64,000 nucleotides of DNA from Paraglaciecola sp. (GTDB taxonomy: Bacteria > Pseudomonadota > Gammaproteobacteria > Enterobacterales > Alteromonadaceae): positions 1 through 64,000 of the forward strand of contig JAACSL010000011.1 in the NCBI GenBank assembly GCA_009993955.1, read 5' to 3'. A model generated the notes under the pieces. It ran no database searches. It was given only the letters and a program-made list of their open reading frames with translations, and was not told the origin of the DNA. The position numbers and the translations under genes were made by a program. The stretch's first letter is position 1. The number at the start of each line of letters is the position of its first letter. Below are positions 37,231 to 45,704 of the stretch, piece by piece.

Positions 37231-37566
37231 TTAAGCTTTTGGATCGCCACCCTCAATGTTTGTATGTTGCCCCTTGCGGATAATGGCGGGTTCGTCAAAG
37301 TACTTATCAGGGTCACTGAGTTTCAAGGCTTCGTATTCACTATTACGAGCTTGCCGCTGTGCCTTGGTTTCACCAAACACTTCAAGGTGCAGGGCATCGA
37401 TGATGTGTTTGATTTCTTCTGCAGTGAAGATCTCTAAGACTATACCGGCTTGCATAAATCCTTCGGCTCGATGCTTTTTTACTGCGTCTGGACGCCCAGC
37501 CAAGCTGAGCTGGTAAACTTCGCGCAGATAACGCTGGCAATCATCAAGATAGCGTTGTTTTGCCAT
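37231..37566 (-). CDS. Small cytosolic protein, unknown
   Basis: 111 residues, no family recognised. Helical and charged: QRYLDDCQRYLREVYQLSLAGRPDAVKKHRAEGFMQAG, EIFTAEEIKHIIDALHLEVFG, ending in an acidic/polar tail. Ribosome site AAAGGAG precedes the ATG by about eight bases, so it is likely expressed. It lies downstream of cdd on the same strand, 44 bp away, and may be cotranscribed with it. Confidence 0.65.
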   Translation of the reverse strand: MAKQRYLDDCQRYLREVYQLSLAGRPDAVKKHRAEGFMQAGIVLEIFTAEEIKHIIDALHLEVFGETKAQRQARNSEYEALKLSDPDKYFDEPAIIRKGQHTNIEGGDPKA

Positions 37567-37610
37567 GCTGTGGCTCCTTTTAAACGAAAGATCCTAAACA
37601 CCAATCCGTT

Positions 37611-38021
37611 TTAGGCAAGGGGTGTGAGCTTGAAACTTAAGGGTAGCAGTTCAGCAATGGGCATGGTGGTAATGTGTCCATCGCACGTGGCAAGGTGCAC
37701 CATGGTGTCAGCATTGGCAAATTCAGCGATTTTTTGGCGACAGCCTCCGCAGGGTGGGCACACTTGGGTGTTGGGACTGGCAATGAGTACTTCTCGAATG
37801 GCCTTGCCACCGGCCGCAACCATGGCGCCAATGGCATTGGCTTCAGCACATTGCCCCAAGGGGTAAGCGGCATTTTCCACATTGCAGCCAGCGAAAGTAT
37901 TGCCTGCCTCGTCTACGAGTGCTGCACCTACTTGAAAATGTGAATAGGGGGCATGGGCATTAAGTTGCACACGTTGTGCCTGAACCAATAGTGTTTGTTG
38001 AGAGTCGGGCTTGCTCGCCAT
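37611..38021 (-). CDS. cdd: Cytidine deaminase
   Basis: Zinc enzyme that converts cytidine and deoxycytidine to uridine forms in pyrimidine salvage. 136 residues, the short homotetrameric form. Motifs: YSHFQVGAAL, GCNVENAAYPLGQCAEANAI (zinc Cys and catalytic Glu of CAE), and CPPCGGCRQKIAEF (the two other zinc cysteines). Ribosome site GAGGAA before ATG. Divergent from nlpI by about 240 bp. Confidence 0.95.
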   Translation of the reverse strand: MASKPDSQQTLLVQAQRVQLNAHAPYSHFQVGAALVDEAGNTFAGCNVENAAYPLGQCAEANAIGAMVAAGGKAIREVLIASPNTQVCPPCGGCRQKIAEFANADTMVHLATCDGHITTMPIAELLPLSFKLTPLA

Positions 38022-38244
38022 GTATTCCTCGAGTCATACCAAATACTGCCGAGCAGTGTGTCTCAAAGTTACGCTTTGATACAAGTTATATTGATAAAAT
38101 TTATCGCCTGTCTCGCCCCCTCCTTTACTTTTTTGCTGATTTAAGCGACTCTAGCAGCATCTTCCATTTGCCAATAATCCGACTATTGTCAACGCCAATA
38201 ACAGCGTTACGATCTGTCACACTGTTCCAGCAAATAGTCCTACA

Positions 38245-38258
38245 AGGTAAAATTACCT
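38245..38258. promoter_or_regulatory. Perfect palindrome overlapping the nlpI ribosome site
   Basis: AGGTAA-AA-TTACCT, 6+6 bp, lying 6 bp upstream of the first nlpI ATG. It covers the AAGG that could serve as ribosome site, so it may be a regulator site or a small RNA hairpin that limits translation. Role inferred from position only. Confidence 0.35.
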
Positions 38259-38264
38259 ACACAG

Positions 38265-39176
38265 ATGATGTATATGCGAATCCTATTTTTATTGTGTGTC
38301 AGTGTGCTACTGGGTGCTTGCGCAACGCAAAACTCTAACCAGCAAAGTAATGCGCAAATGAGTAATTTGTTACTTGCTGAGCCAGCACCGATGAGTGTGA
38401 GATCGCAATTAGCTATCGTGCGTTACAGTCAAATTCTGGGGCAAATATCGTTAAAAGATGAAGAGCGTGCGCAGTTATTGCACCAACGCGGCATGTTGTA
38501 TGACAGTGTAGGTTTGTCTGGCCTAGCGCAATATGATTTCAGTCAAGCCATCGCCCTGAAACCTGATTTAGCTGAGGCCTATAATTCCATGGGTGTGCAT
38601 CACACCCAGCAAATGGAGTTCATTCAGGCATACGAAGCGTTTGATGCCACACTAGACATTAATCCAAACTATGAATTCGCTTTTTTAAATCGCGGTATTG
38701 CCTTGTATTACGGAGGTCGCCCCGACTTAGCCGTGCAAGATTTAGATGCTTTTTACAACAAAGATGCCAGTGATCCCTATCGCGCCTTGTGGAGTTTTTT
38801 AGCCCACAGCGAGTTAGATAAAAATCAAGCGAGGCTGGATTTACAGGCTGCCCGTGAAAATCTTGATTCAGCTAATTGGGCCACCAAGTTGGTTGATTTG
38901 TATTTGGGTAAAATTCCGGAAAGAGCGTTATTAGATGCGTTGATAACGGGTGTTACCAGCCAACAACAACTCACAGACCGTTTATGTGAAGCGTATTTTT
39001 ACTTAGGTAAATACCATGCCTCACGTGGAAACCGAGGTGTAGCCTCCAATTACTTCAAGTTAGCGTTGAGTACAAACGTCTTTGAATACGTGGAACATCG
39101 TTATGCGCGCTTAGAGCTGAATTTGTTGCGTAACGAAGCAAACGCTGGCGCGAACGCCGACACCCAGGCGCAGTAA
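38265..39176 (+). CDS. nlpI: NlpI-like TPR lipoprotein
   Basis: 303 residues. Lipobox LLGAC after MRILFLLCVSV. TPR repeats follow, e.g. GLAQYDFSQAIALKPDLAEAYNSMGVHH, FIQAYEAFDATLDINPNYEFAFLNRGIALYYGGRPDLAVQDL. In E. coli NlpI is an outer-membrane adaptor that binds the protease Prc and the hydrolase MepS and regulates peptidoglycan growth. Three in-frame ATGs (38265, 38268, 38274) are possible; the last begins directly at the signal peptide. The next gene begins five bases after its stop. Confidence 0.9.
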   Translation: MMYMRILFLLCVSVLLGACATQNSNQQSNAQMSNLLLAEPAPMSVRSQLAIVRYSQILGQISLKDEERAQLLHQRGMLYDSVGLSGLAQYDFSQAIALKPDLAEAYNSMGVHHTQQMEFIQAYEAFDATLDINPNYEFAFLNRGIALYYGGRPDLAVQDLDAFYNKDASDPYRALWSFLAHSELDKNQARLDLQAARENLDSANWATKLVDLYLGKIPERALLDALITGVTSQQQLTDRLCEAYFYLGKYHASRGNRGVASNYFKLALSTNVFEYVEHRYARLELNLLRNEANAGANADTQAQ

Positions 39177-39181
39177 ACTCT

Positions 39182-40264
39182 GTGTGGCAGTACCTGATCA
39201 AAGCAGTGTACTGTGTCTTCGCTATTATGCCCTTAGTGTTGGGCGTGATGCACTATAGCCAGCAACCTGCCGCGAGTCTCCAGCCTCCTATCACTTCTTT
39301 CGCTCTGGCAAATGTGCAGCAAGGCTATCTGCAACGTGGCATTGCGGCTTGGCAGCGTAGCGAATATGCCTTAGCTGAAGCACAGTTTGCGCTGGCTGCA
39401 CAACATGGTGCAAGTGAGGCAAAAACTTATCTCAACTACATTCAACCCTGGCTCGCACAAGTACCTGATACCAGCGTTATAACAAGTAAGTTCAGGGACT
39501 GGGCAGCCAACACTTGTTTGCAGCAAGTTGTGTTTGTCACCGCCGAGCTCACCTCCCTTGTGCAAGCTCAACGTTTTAGTCAGCAGTTTGCCAAGGATGA
39601 ACGCCTGGTTAGTTTGCCCCTGTGTATTGCGCCCCAGGTCTTGTTTGTGCCCAGCTTGTTTAGCTGCAATGCAAGTGCTGCGCAAAGCCGTATCGCTTGT
39701 GATATCGCGCCCTTAGCGCCAGTCCTTAAGGACGTGCAGTTTAGCCACTTAGTGATCTTTACCCAGCAAGGCAAAGCCTTTGTGCAAAATGGCATCATGT
39801 ATTTAGATCAACACGATACCTACGACGTGTTAGTGCATGAGTTGGCGCATTTTGCCGGTTTTGTGGATGAATACCCTTTGTCAGCGGAACTGGCTCAAAG
39901 AGTGTGTAGCAGCGGTGAAGCGCCAAACATGGTGTTTCAATACGCCAACAAAAAGGGGGTGGACTGGCGCTATTGGCAACATCTTGGCCAGCCGCAAACT
40001 TCAGCCCTGAACCCAGCTCGAACTTGCGATAATCATAGCAGCCAAGCCTTTAAACTCAGTCATGAGCTGACCTTTATGGAGTACCACGATGTGCGGACCA
40101 TCCCGCGTAGTTACTTAGTCGCTTGGCAGAATGCCCTACGTCACCCACTTTATCTTACTCCCGCGTACCTTAATTTTGCCCAAGTATTGGAGCAACAAAA
40201 CCATCCACAGGCAGGTTACTGGCGTGACCGCTTTAGCGAGTATCGTCAGCAAAATTGGCAATAA
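39182..40264 (+). CDS. Exported HExxH zinc-protease-like protein next to nlpI
   Basis: 360 residues, GTG start five bases after the nlpI stop. N-terminal membrane anchor (YLIKAVYCVFAIMPLVLGVMHY), then a Sel1/TPR-like helical segment (RGIAAWQRSEYALAEAQFALAAQHGASEAKTYLNY), and a metalloprotease-like core with HELAHFAGFVDEY: HExxH plus a nearby acidic residue. Several cysteines (Cys residues around 115-175) suggest disulfides in the periplasm. No known peptidase family is recognised. The tight linkage to nlpI suggests that the two proteins work together, in line with NlpI's role as a protease adaptor. Confidence 0.7.
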   Translation: MWQYLIKAVYCVFAIMPLVLGVMHYSQQPAASLQPPITSFALANVQQGYLQRGIAAWQRSEYALAEAQFALAAQHGASEAKTYLNYIQPWLAQVPDTSVITSKFRDWAANTCLQQVVFVTAELTSLVQAQRFSQQFAKDERLVSLPLCIAPQVLFVPSLFSCNASAAQSRIACDIAPLAPVLKDVQFSHLVIFTQQGKAFVQNGIMYLDQHDTYDVLVHELAHFAGFVDEYPLSAELAQRVCSSGEAPNMVFQYANKKGVDWRYWQHLGQPQTSALNPARTCDNHSSQAFKLSHELTFMEYHDVRTIPRSYLVAWQNALRHPLYLTPAYLNFAQVLEQQNHPQAGYWRDRFSEYRQQNWQ

Positions 40265-40282
40265 TCCGCTGTTTAGCCTCAG

Positions 40283-40298
40283 CATGTTGACTAACATG
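40283..40298. promoter_or_regulatory. Palindrome upstream of nadA
   Basis: CATGTT-GACT-AACATG, 6+6 bp, followed 27 bases later by a TATAAT box (40325-40330). Position suits an operator of an NAD-biosynthesis repressor, but it does not match the E. coli NadR box. Inference. Confidence 0.35.
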
Positions 40299-40378
40299 AC
40301 ATTTTTATTTCCATGGCGTTTGGGTATAATGCCCAGACCTATTTTGCGCCACCTTATCCCCAGTTTTTCAGGTCATCT

Positions 40379-41437
40379 ATGTCTCAGTTTATTGCCGTTG
40401 AAAAAGTCAATTATCCATTTCCAGCAAAACCCAAAGTACTCAGTGCCGATGTACAGCAACATTATGTGGCCGAAATAAAACGTTTATTAGTGGAAAAAAA
40501 CGCCAAGCTCATCGCCCATTATTATACCGATCCGGAAATCCAAGCCTTGGCTGAGGCAACGGGGGGCTGCATTTCTGACTCGCTAGAAATGGCGCGCTTT
40601 GGGCGTGACTGCGATGCCGAGACCCTTATCGTTGCAGGCGTGAAATTTATGGGGGAGACCGCCAAGATTTTAAGCCCTGAGAAAACCGTACTGATGCCAA
40701 CCCTCGATGCCACCTGCTCCTTAGACATAGGCTGCCCAGCCGATAAGTTTGCTGAATTTTGTGATGCCCACCCCGATCATACCGTGGTGGTATATGCCAA
40801 TACCTCTGCAGCGGTAAAGGCACGTGCCGATTGGGTGGTGACTTCCAGTATTGCCTTAGAAATTGTTGAGCATCTTGATTCACTCGGTGAAAAAATCATC
40901 TGGGCACCTGATCGTCATTTAGGTGCGTACATCGCTAAACAAACCGGCGCAGACATGTTGATGTGGCAGGGTGAGTGTATTGTGCACGATGAGTTTTCTG
41001 CTCAAGCCTTACTGACCATGAAACATTTGCACCCCGACGCTGCGATTCTGGTGCATCCAGAGTCACCAGCCAGTGTAGTGGCCATGGCCGATGCAGTTGG
41101 CTCCACCACGCAGTTAATTAAAGCAGCACAAACCCTGCCTCATGAAAAATTTATTGTGGCAACCGACCGCGGTATATTCTACAAGATGCAACAAGCGGCA
41201 CCGGGCAAAATGTTGTTAGAAGCACCCACCGCAGGTAACGGGGCAACCTGTAAGAGTTGTGCCCACTGCCCGTGGATGGCGATGAACGGTTTACAGGCAA
41301 TTTATCAAGCGCTGACCGATACCAGTGGTCATGAAATCTTGGTGGATGAGAGTCTGCGCCAACGAGCCTTAGTGCCACTTGATCGTATGTTAGATTTTTC
41401 TGCCAAACTAAAAATGCAAGTCATGGGAAAAGTCTGA
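40379..41437 (+). CDS. nadA: Quinolinate synthase
   Basis: Fe-S enzyme that condenses iminoaspartate with dihydroxyacetone phosphate in de novo NAD synthesis. 352 residues from ATG 40379 (MSQFIAVEK). Motifs: [20 protein letters not shown], the first cluster region [23 protein letters not shown], and the C-terminal cysteine region [18 protein letters not shown]. Three of these cysteines hold the [4Fe-4S] cluster in the family. The start is downstream of the TATAAT at 40325; an earlier in-frame ATG at 40313 lies upstream of that box. Followed by a clear terminator. Confidence 0.95.
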   Translation: MSQFIAVEKVNYPFPAKPKVLSADVQQHYVAEIKRLLVEKNAKLIAHYYTDPEIQALAEATGGCISDSLEMARFGRDCDAETLIVAGVKFMGETAKILSPEKTVLMPTLDATCSLDIGCPADKFAEFCDAHPDHTVVVYANTSAAVKARADWVVTSSIALEIVEHLDSLGEKIIWAPDRHLGAYIAKQTGADMLMWQGECIVHDEFSAQALLTMKHLHPDAAILVHPESPASVVAMADAVGSTTQLIKAAQTLPHEKFIVATDRGIFYKMQQAAPGKMLLEAPTAGNGATCKSCAHCPWMAMNGLQAIYQALTDTSGHEILVDESLRQRALVPLDRMLDFSAKLKMQVMGKV

Positions 41438-41465
41438 CTTAAGCCCTTTTAACCCCACCCACGTT

Positions 41466-41486
41466 AGCCAGCGTTGCTGGCTTTTT
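41466..41486 (+). terminator. Rho-independent terminator of nadA
   Basis: AGCCAGC (41466-41472), loop GTT, GCTGGCT (41476-41482), then TTTT. Lies 29 bp after the nadA stop. Confidence 0.88.
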
Positions 41487-41515
41487 AGCGTTAAGCCCAA
41501 AAACAGGAAGAACAG

Positions 41516-42121
41516 ATGGTAGATTTAAGCCCTTATCAAGGCATCGTGTTTGATATGGATGGCACCCTTATCGACTCCATGGGGGCGCATGCAAAAGCCT
41601 GGCAACAAACCTGTGAACACTTTGGCTGCCCCTACGATGGCGAATACATTCATAACCTCGGTGGTGTGCCCACTCGGGCGATCGTTGTATTACTGAATGC
41701 AAAATATGGCTTAAATCTCGACCCGGATGCGGTCACAGAAACAAAACGTCAAGCCTTTATAACGCTGGATGATAAACCCTCAGTGATCGCAGCCACTTTC
41801 GCCGTCATGCAACGTTACCACGGTCAGTTGAAAATGGGAGTAGGCACTGGTTCAGATCGTCAGAATGCCATGCAGGTATTGCAACAAACGGGCTTGTTAA
41901 GCAAGCTAGATACCGTGGTGACCGCCAGTGATGTTAGCTTGGGCAAACCCCACCCAGAGACCTTCCTAGCGGTTGCAAGTAATATGGGTATTGCACCTCA
42001 ACACTGTGTGGTGTTCGAAGATACAGAGATAGGCCGCCAAGCCGCCCACAATGCAGGCATGGATTGTATTATGGTGAGTCTTGGTGAAATCCAATTACCC
42101 ATATTAAAGCCCAAAGTGTAG
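41516..42121 (+). CDS. HAD-superfamily phosphatase (YqaB / beta-phosphoglucomutase-like)
   Basis: 201 residues, cytosolic. HAD motif I FDMDGTLIDSMGAHAKAW, cap region HNLGGVPTRAIV, motif II GVGTGSDRQNA, motif III GKPHPETFLAVA, motif IV VVFEDTEIGRQAA. This set fits the E. coli YqaB branch, which removes phosphate from fructose-1-phosphate and similar sugar phosphates, more than a mutase. Ribosome site AGGAAG before ATG. The last gene before the tRNA-Ser region. Confidence 0.9.
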   Translation: MVDLSPYQGIVFDMDGTLIDSMGAHAKAWQQTCEHFGCPYDGEYIHNLGGVPTRAIVVLLNAKYGLNLDPDAVTETKRQAFITLDDKPSVIAATFAVMQRYHGQLKMGVGTGSDRQNAMQVLQQTGLLSKLDTVVTASDVSLGKPHPETFLAVASNMGIAPQHCVVFEDTEIGRQAAHNAGMDCIMVSLGEIQLPILKPKV

Positions 42122-42265
42122 CCGGGCTGCAGCAACAAATATCAAACATACGTAGATTGTATAATTGTTAGTCAACTCGTGGCCTTATTCACAGTTATTG
42201 CTTGCACAGATTGATGCTTTTCCCTAACATACGCGCCTCTTTTGTGGGTGAAGCCGGCCTCTGTA

Positions 42266-42390
42266 GGTGCGAAGCACCGCCCGACTGAAGTTTTTCTAAG
42301 TTGCTCCCAGCAACTTTAAGTTAACATTCTTAGCATGGCCTGAAAGGCGAAAGACAGGATGTCTGGAGTAATGCGCACGCCTGGTGCGCC
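42266..42390. repeat. Cluster of four short hairpins upstream of tRNA-Ser
   Basis: The 323 bp between the HAD gene and tRNA-Ser hold no gene. Within them are four perfect stem-loops in 125 bases: GGTGC-GAA-GCACC (42266-42278), AAGTTGCT-CCC-AGCAACTT (42298-42316), AGACA-GGA-TGTCT (about 42350-42362) and GCGCAC-GCCTG-GTGCGC (42374-42390). Density is unusual. They could be a REP-like element, a structured leader of the tRNA transcript or a small RNA. Not assigned. Confidence 0.4.
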
Positions 42391-42444
42391 TGGGAATAAA
42401 CATTAGATAAAGTTTTATTCCAACATAATGATTTTGACAAGTTT

Positions 42445-42534
42445 GGAGAGATGGCTGAGTGGCTGAAGGCGCACGCCTGGAAAGTGTGTTTAGGTTAATC
42501 CCTAACGAGGGTTCGAATCCCTCTCTCTCCGCCA
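42445..42534 (+). tRNA. tRNA-Ser (anticodon GGA)
   Basis: Class II tRNA of 90 nt with encoded CCA. Acceptor strands GGAGAGA (42445-42451) and TCTCTCC (42524-42530), discriminator G. Anticodon arm around CACGCCTGGAAAGTGTG gives anticodon GGA; a long variable arm and GGTTCGAATCC T-arm follow. A common target for integrases. Confidence 0.97.
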
Positions 42535-42539
42535 CACAT

Positions 42540-42572
42540 AACCCGTTGATTATCAACGGGTTTTTATTTTTT
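42540..42572 (+). terminator. Rho-independent terminator of tRNA-Ser
   Basis: AACCCGTTG (42540-42548) pairs with CAACGGGTT (42554-42562) followed by a long T-rich run. Five bases after the encoded CCA. Confidence 0.92.
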
Positions 42573-43174
42573 ATAACCCTCGAAAATTAAAATGTGGAAC
42601 AATCGTGTGGAGCAAAACTCGATATGTATCTACAAAAAGACCGAAACTGCACTTATTACTCTCGTGTAAATCTACCTAAATCCTTAAGAGATAAAAATTT
42701 ACCTCTTGCATAAAAGACGTGATTGATATGGGAATTTACTTAGTACTCAGTGTAGTTCATCTTTAACTTTACGCTGACCCTGAGGGATCTCCACGAAATT
42801 ATGGAACATCAGCGCACGTCATCTGAATGCTTTTTGGACCTAACGAAGATTTAAAACCGACATTCCGCACCAAATTTAGGAATAAATTTGCCGGTAACGT
42901 TCGCCTAGCACAATGTTTGACGACCTTAGAATTCAAAAGGGGTTTAACCATGGTAGCAATGCACCATCAAATCTATTGAGAGACTTTTGCTATTTCCTTT
43001 GATGTATCTCAGCTTTCCTTCCCTTCCCTTGTCTTTATTTAGTTGCTGGCTGATATAAACCTGTTCGCCACAGCACTGTTCACTTAGGCGCTGCCAAATA
43101 AGGCGCTGTTTACCCATTAAGGAGTTGTGGACGTGCCAAACGCCATAACGACATCAAATATAGGAAAGGTAGTG
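42573..43174. other. Gene-poor stretch with decayed sequence after tRNA-Ser
   Basis: About 600 bp without an intact gene. It holds the integrase remnant at 42624-42713 and then sequence with frequent stops in all frames. Near its end, AGGCGCTG appears twice about 20 bp apart just before 43110. No second copy of the tRNA 3' end was seen in it. Confidence 0.5.
42624..42713 (+). pseudogene. Remnant of a tyrosine-integrase N-terminus
   Basis: ATG at 42624 opens 29 codons (MYLQKDRNCTYYSRVNLPKSL, then RDKNLPLA and stop). This resembles the start of phage-type tyrosine recombinases, which typically begin with a short strand such as MYL-R-G-YYFR followed by hP-LR-. The rest of the enzyme is missing; the next stops come within a few codons. 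It lies 90 bp after tRNA-Ser, the expected place for an integrase next to its attachment site. Read as a scar of a lost element. Confidence 0.5.
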
Positions 43175-45325
43175 ATGATGAGACGAAGTGCATGGATAAT
43201 TAGTTTGTTGTTGTTGGTTTCGGCTTGCGGTGGAGGAGGTAGCAACACTGATAGCCCCAGTCCTAGCCCCGGTGGAGGAAATGCCAAACCCAATGTGGCG
43301 CCGGTGGCGAATGCGGGCAATGATCAAGTTGTTGATGAAAACACAGAGGTGGACTTAATCGGCACAGGTAGTGACACTGACGGTTCTATTGCTAGCTATA
43401 GTTGGACACAAATCGCGGGAACGGCCGTGACACTCACAGCGACCAATACTTCCACTGCTGCTTTCACTGCGCCAGAGATAAGCACTAATGAAACCTTAAC
43501 CTTTCAACTATCTGTGACCGATAACCAAGGTGCGACCCATTCTGACTCTGTTAACGTCTCCATTGTGGCGATAGATTTAGTAACAGTGGTGACTAACGCG
43601 AGTGCAGGCACCGTGATGTATCCGGTTAAAATTAGCACCAAACGTGGAGAAAAAGTCAGCTTTAGGGTGGCATTGGAAACGGGGTATGAAAACATTGTAG
43701 TGAGTGGATGCGGTGGTGAACTTGTCGGCGAAATTTATACAGTCGCGGCAATTGAGAGTGACTGTAGCGTTGCTAGTCAAGCTAGTCTGACAAATGCGGT
43801 TTATTCGGTCTCTTACTCGCCGCCAGATGGCTTCACAGTTGAGCCAGTGAGCACTACCTTTTCGGTAAAAGCAGGAGAAAAGCTTAGCTTAAAATTTTTC
43901 TCAGCAGGTAGTCATCGCATTTCCGGTATACAAGGAAATGGTGGAACGTGGAATGGTTCTGAATATGAATCAGCCCCTATTGTAAAAAATACCCATCTGC
44001 TTTTTTTGAGTGAAGAAATTGGCTCAGCGTTTAAAGTATGGAATACCAGCGTTACTCCAAATGCTGTGTGGCATGAGGACAGAGCGAGCACACCAGTGTG
44101 TTTTGAAGCGGATGTTACTGGCAACTTTAGCAGTATCGTCATGTCACCAAAATGGGATGATCAAGCAAACCGGCCCATGCGAGTGCCGATGTTTGATGAC
44201 GGCACACATTGCGATAAAACGGCAGACGATGGTGTTTACTCAGCCGAATACACATATCCGGATGAATACCCCTACCAGCTCAATTATGCAGGAAATACAG
44301 TAGGTGGAAACTTCATGCAATTTTTTGGTATAGATGCTCAAGATAACCTCTTATACAACCAGTCTGAGGCACTTTCTCAATCCAATGGTACAAACGTTTA
44401 TTTCATCCCTAAAAAGTATGCGGTCGAGGCGACATTGCTGAGTTCAAATAACCAAATGACCGAACATGTATGGTTTATCGAACAAAGTGATATCACTAAA
44501 GATGCGGTATATCCCGAGCTGGTCAGAGCGAAAGCCGATTTAATGTTTGGGAAAAATCGTTTTGACTTTCAAGTGAATTATCAAATCGGTGGCCAATTCG
44601 CTGGGGTCTATCCAGTCCAGTCTTTTCATCCAAACCGCAGCGATGCTTTTGGTATTGGACGCAATGGTATCGTCAAATCAGAAGACGCTGCTGGCCGTTT
44701 GCTTGGGCACTTGTTTATGTCTACTGGCATTGGCACAGTCTATTCCTTATCGCATGAATTTCTGCATGCTTGGGTAAATTATCTGAATAATCCAAGCCTC
44801 AACTTGCAATTCCTGCAACACAATATTGAATGTAATTCTATCGGAGGCATAGTTGGTACTACCTTTGTTTACGAAAAAAATACTAGCGGCGACTTTGTAA
44901 GAAAAGGTGTAACAACGTCATACGCAGGGCCAGCAAGTGAGCTAGAGCTATATCTTGCCGGTTTATTGCCCTTTGAAAACCTAAGCTCTGAAATGTTTTT
45001 TTATCAGGGTGCTACGGATAATTGCTTGGCATGGGGCAATACACCCATCCCCGCATCTGAGTTTTTGCGCGTGGAACCACAGGATATTGCCAACGTGTAT
45101 GGTGAGCGCAGCGTGCCTGACAGGGAACACAGCCGGAAAGACTTTTCTACTCTGTTTGTGGCCGTTTCGCATCGTATGATAACTGAAGCTGAAATGGCCG
45201 TTATTGAGCGTGTAGCAAAGTATTATGAGAGCAGCGACCCCAATTATGCGAGTCAGACTTTTCCACCATTTTATTGGATGGCTCAGCAACTGGGGACAAT
45301 GTCGACAACCATTACCGCCCTGTAG
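43175..45325 (+). CDS. Surface lipoprotein with PKD-like domain and HExxH motif
   Basis: About 716 residues. Lipoprotein signal WIISLLLLVSACGGGGS, then a Ser/Pro/Gly linker. A PKD/cadherin-like domain follows (VAPVANAGNDQVVDENTEVDL ... YSWTQIAGTAVTLTATN). The middle has a beta-rich region with DDGTHCDKTADDGVYSAEY, resembling choice-of-anchor type repeats. In the last third, LSHEFLHAWVNYLN gives HExxH, suggesting a zinc-dependent hydrolase. ATG at 43175 has AGGAAAGG upstream; earlier GTG codons at 43127 and 43133 also follow an AAGGAG and cannot be excluded. Alone in its transcript. Substrate unknown. Confidence 0.8.
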   Translation: MMRRSAWIISLLLLVSACGGGGSNTDSPSPSPGGGNAKPNVAPVANAGNDQVVDENTEVDLIGTGSDTDGSIASYSWTQIAGTAVTLTATNTSTAAFTAPEISTNETLTFQLSVTDNQGATHSDSVNVSIVAIDLVTVVTNASAGTVMYPVKISTKRGEKVSFRVALETGYENIVVSGCGGELVGEIYTVAAIESDCSVASQASLTNAVYSVSYSPPDGFTVEPVSTTFSVKAGEKLSLKFFSAGSHRISGIQGNGGTWNGSEYESAPIVKNTHLLFLSEEIGSAFKVWNTSVTPNAVWHEDRASTPVCFEADVTGNFSSIVMSPKWDDQANRPMRVPMFDDGTHCDKTADDGVYSAEYTYPDEYPYQLNYAGNTVGGNFMQFFGIDAQDNLLYNQSEALSQSNGTNVYFIPKKYAVEATLLSSNNQMTEHVWFIEQSDITKDAVYPELVRAKADLMFGKNRFDFQVNYQIGGQFAGVYPVQSFHPNRSDAFGIGRNGIVKSEDAAGRLLGHLFMSTGIGTVYSLSHEFLHAWVNYLNNPSLNLQFLQHNIECNSIGGIVGTTFVYEKNTSGDFVRKGVTTSYAGPASELELYLAGLLPFENLSSEMFFYQGATDNCLAWGNTPIPASEFLRVEPQDIANVYGERSVPDREHSRKDFSTLFVAVSHRMITEAEMAVIERVAKYYESSDPNYASQTFPPFYWMAQQLGTMSTTITAL

Positions 45326-45704
45326 TAAATAAACTTAAACGTTGTAATTTAAATAACCTAGATTGGCTGACACCGTTTCAGTGCGGGCTTTTAACTCGCA
45401 ACGAAATGGCTCAGGCCAATCAGTGCTGTTAACCGTTACCCAAACTATTCTAGAGAAAGAGCGACAGAATCAAGTTTTGCAAGCTTGTTGTGTGGACCAA
45501 AAGCACTAGTAAACGCTTTTGTGATAACATTATCAGGGTTGCCATTTTCTTATCATGCCAAAACGTCTATCTATTTTGATCCCATTCTTTTGATGTGGTG
45601 CAAGCTGCCTATGCGTATGGAAATTTTGTGGTCCACTGTTTCAGTAGCCACAGTGAAGTGCGGCTGCGCGGTTTGTTTTGCCAACCTAAACAGGAGTAGA
45701 ATTT
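45326..45704. other. Non-coding stretch before the octahaem cytochrome gene
   Basis: 380 bp without a convincing gene. It contains the 61-nt hairpin described at 45361-45421. An open frame from 45485 runs into the cytochrome gene in another frame and looks spurious. No clear promoter was picked out. Confidence 0.5.
45361..45421. repeat. 61-nt long imperfect stem-loop
   Basis: GATTGGC (45361-45367) pairs with GCCAATC (45415-45421); inside, TGA with TCA, then CCGTTTC (45373-45379) with GAAATGG (45403-45409, one G-T), then TGCG (45382-45385) with CGCA (45397-45400). A near-continuous hairpin of about 21 pairs with an AT-rich tip and no T-run after it. Could be a structured 3' UTR, small RNA or mobile palindrome. 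Confidence 0.5.

Noticed and set aside
40287-40330. TTGACT plus TATAAT as a single sigma-70 promoter for nadA
   Set aside because: The two boxes are 32 bp apart, too far; only the -10 box is credible.
42296-42556. Minus-strand open frame of 86 codons across tRNA-Ser
   Set aside because: Antisense of a tRNA and of its terminator; a familiar artefact.
45361-45430. Integron attC site
   Set aside because: The hairpin is strong but the attC core sequences are not at the expected ends, and no integron integrase or cassettes are present.
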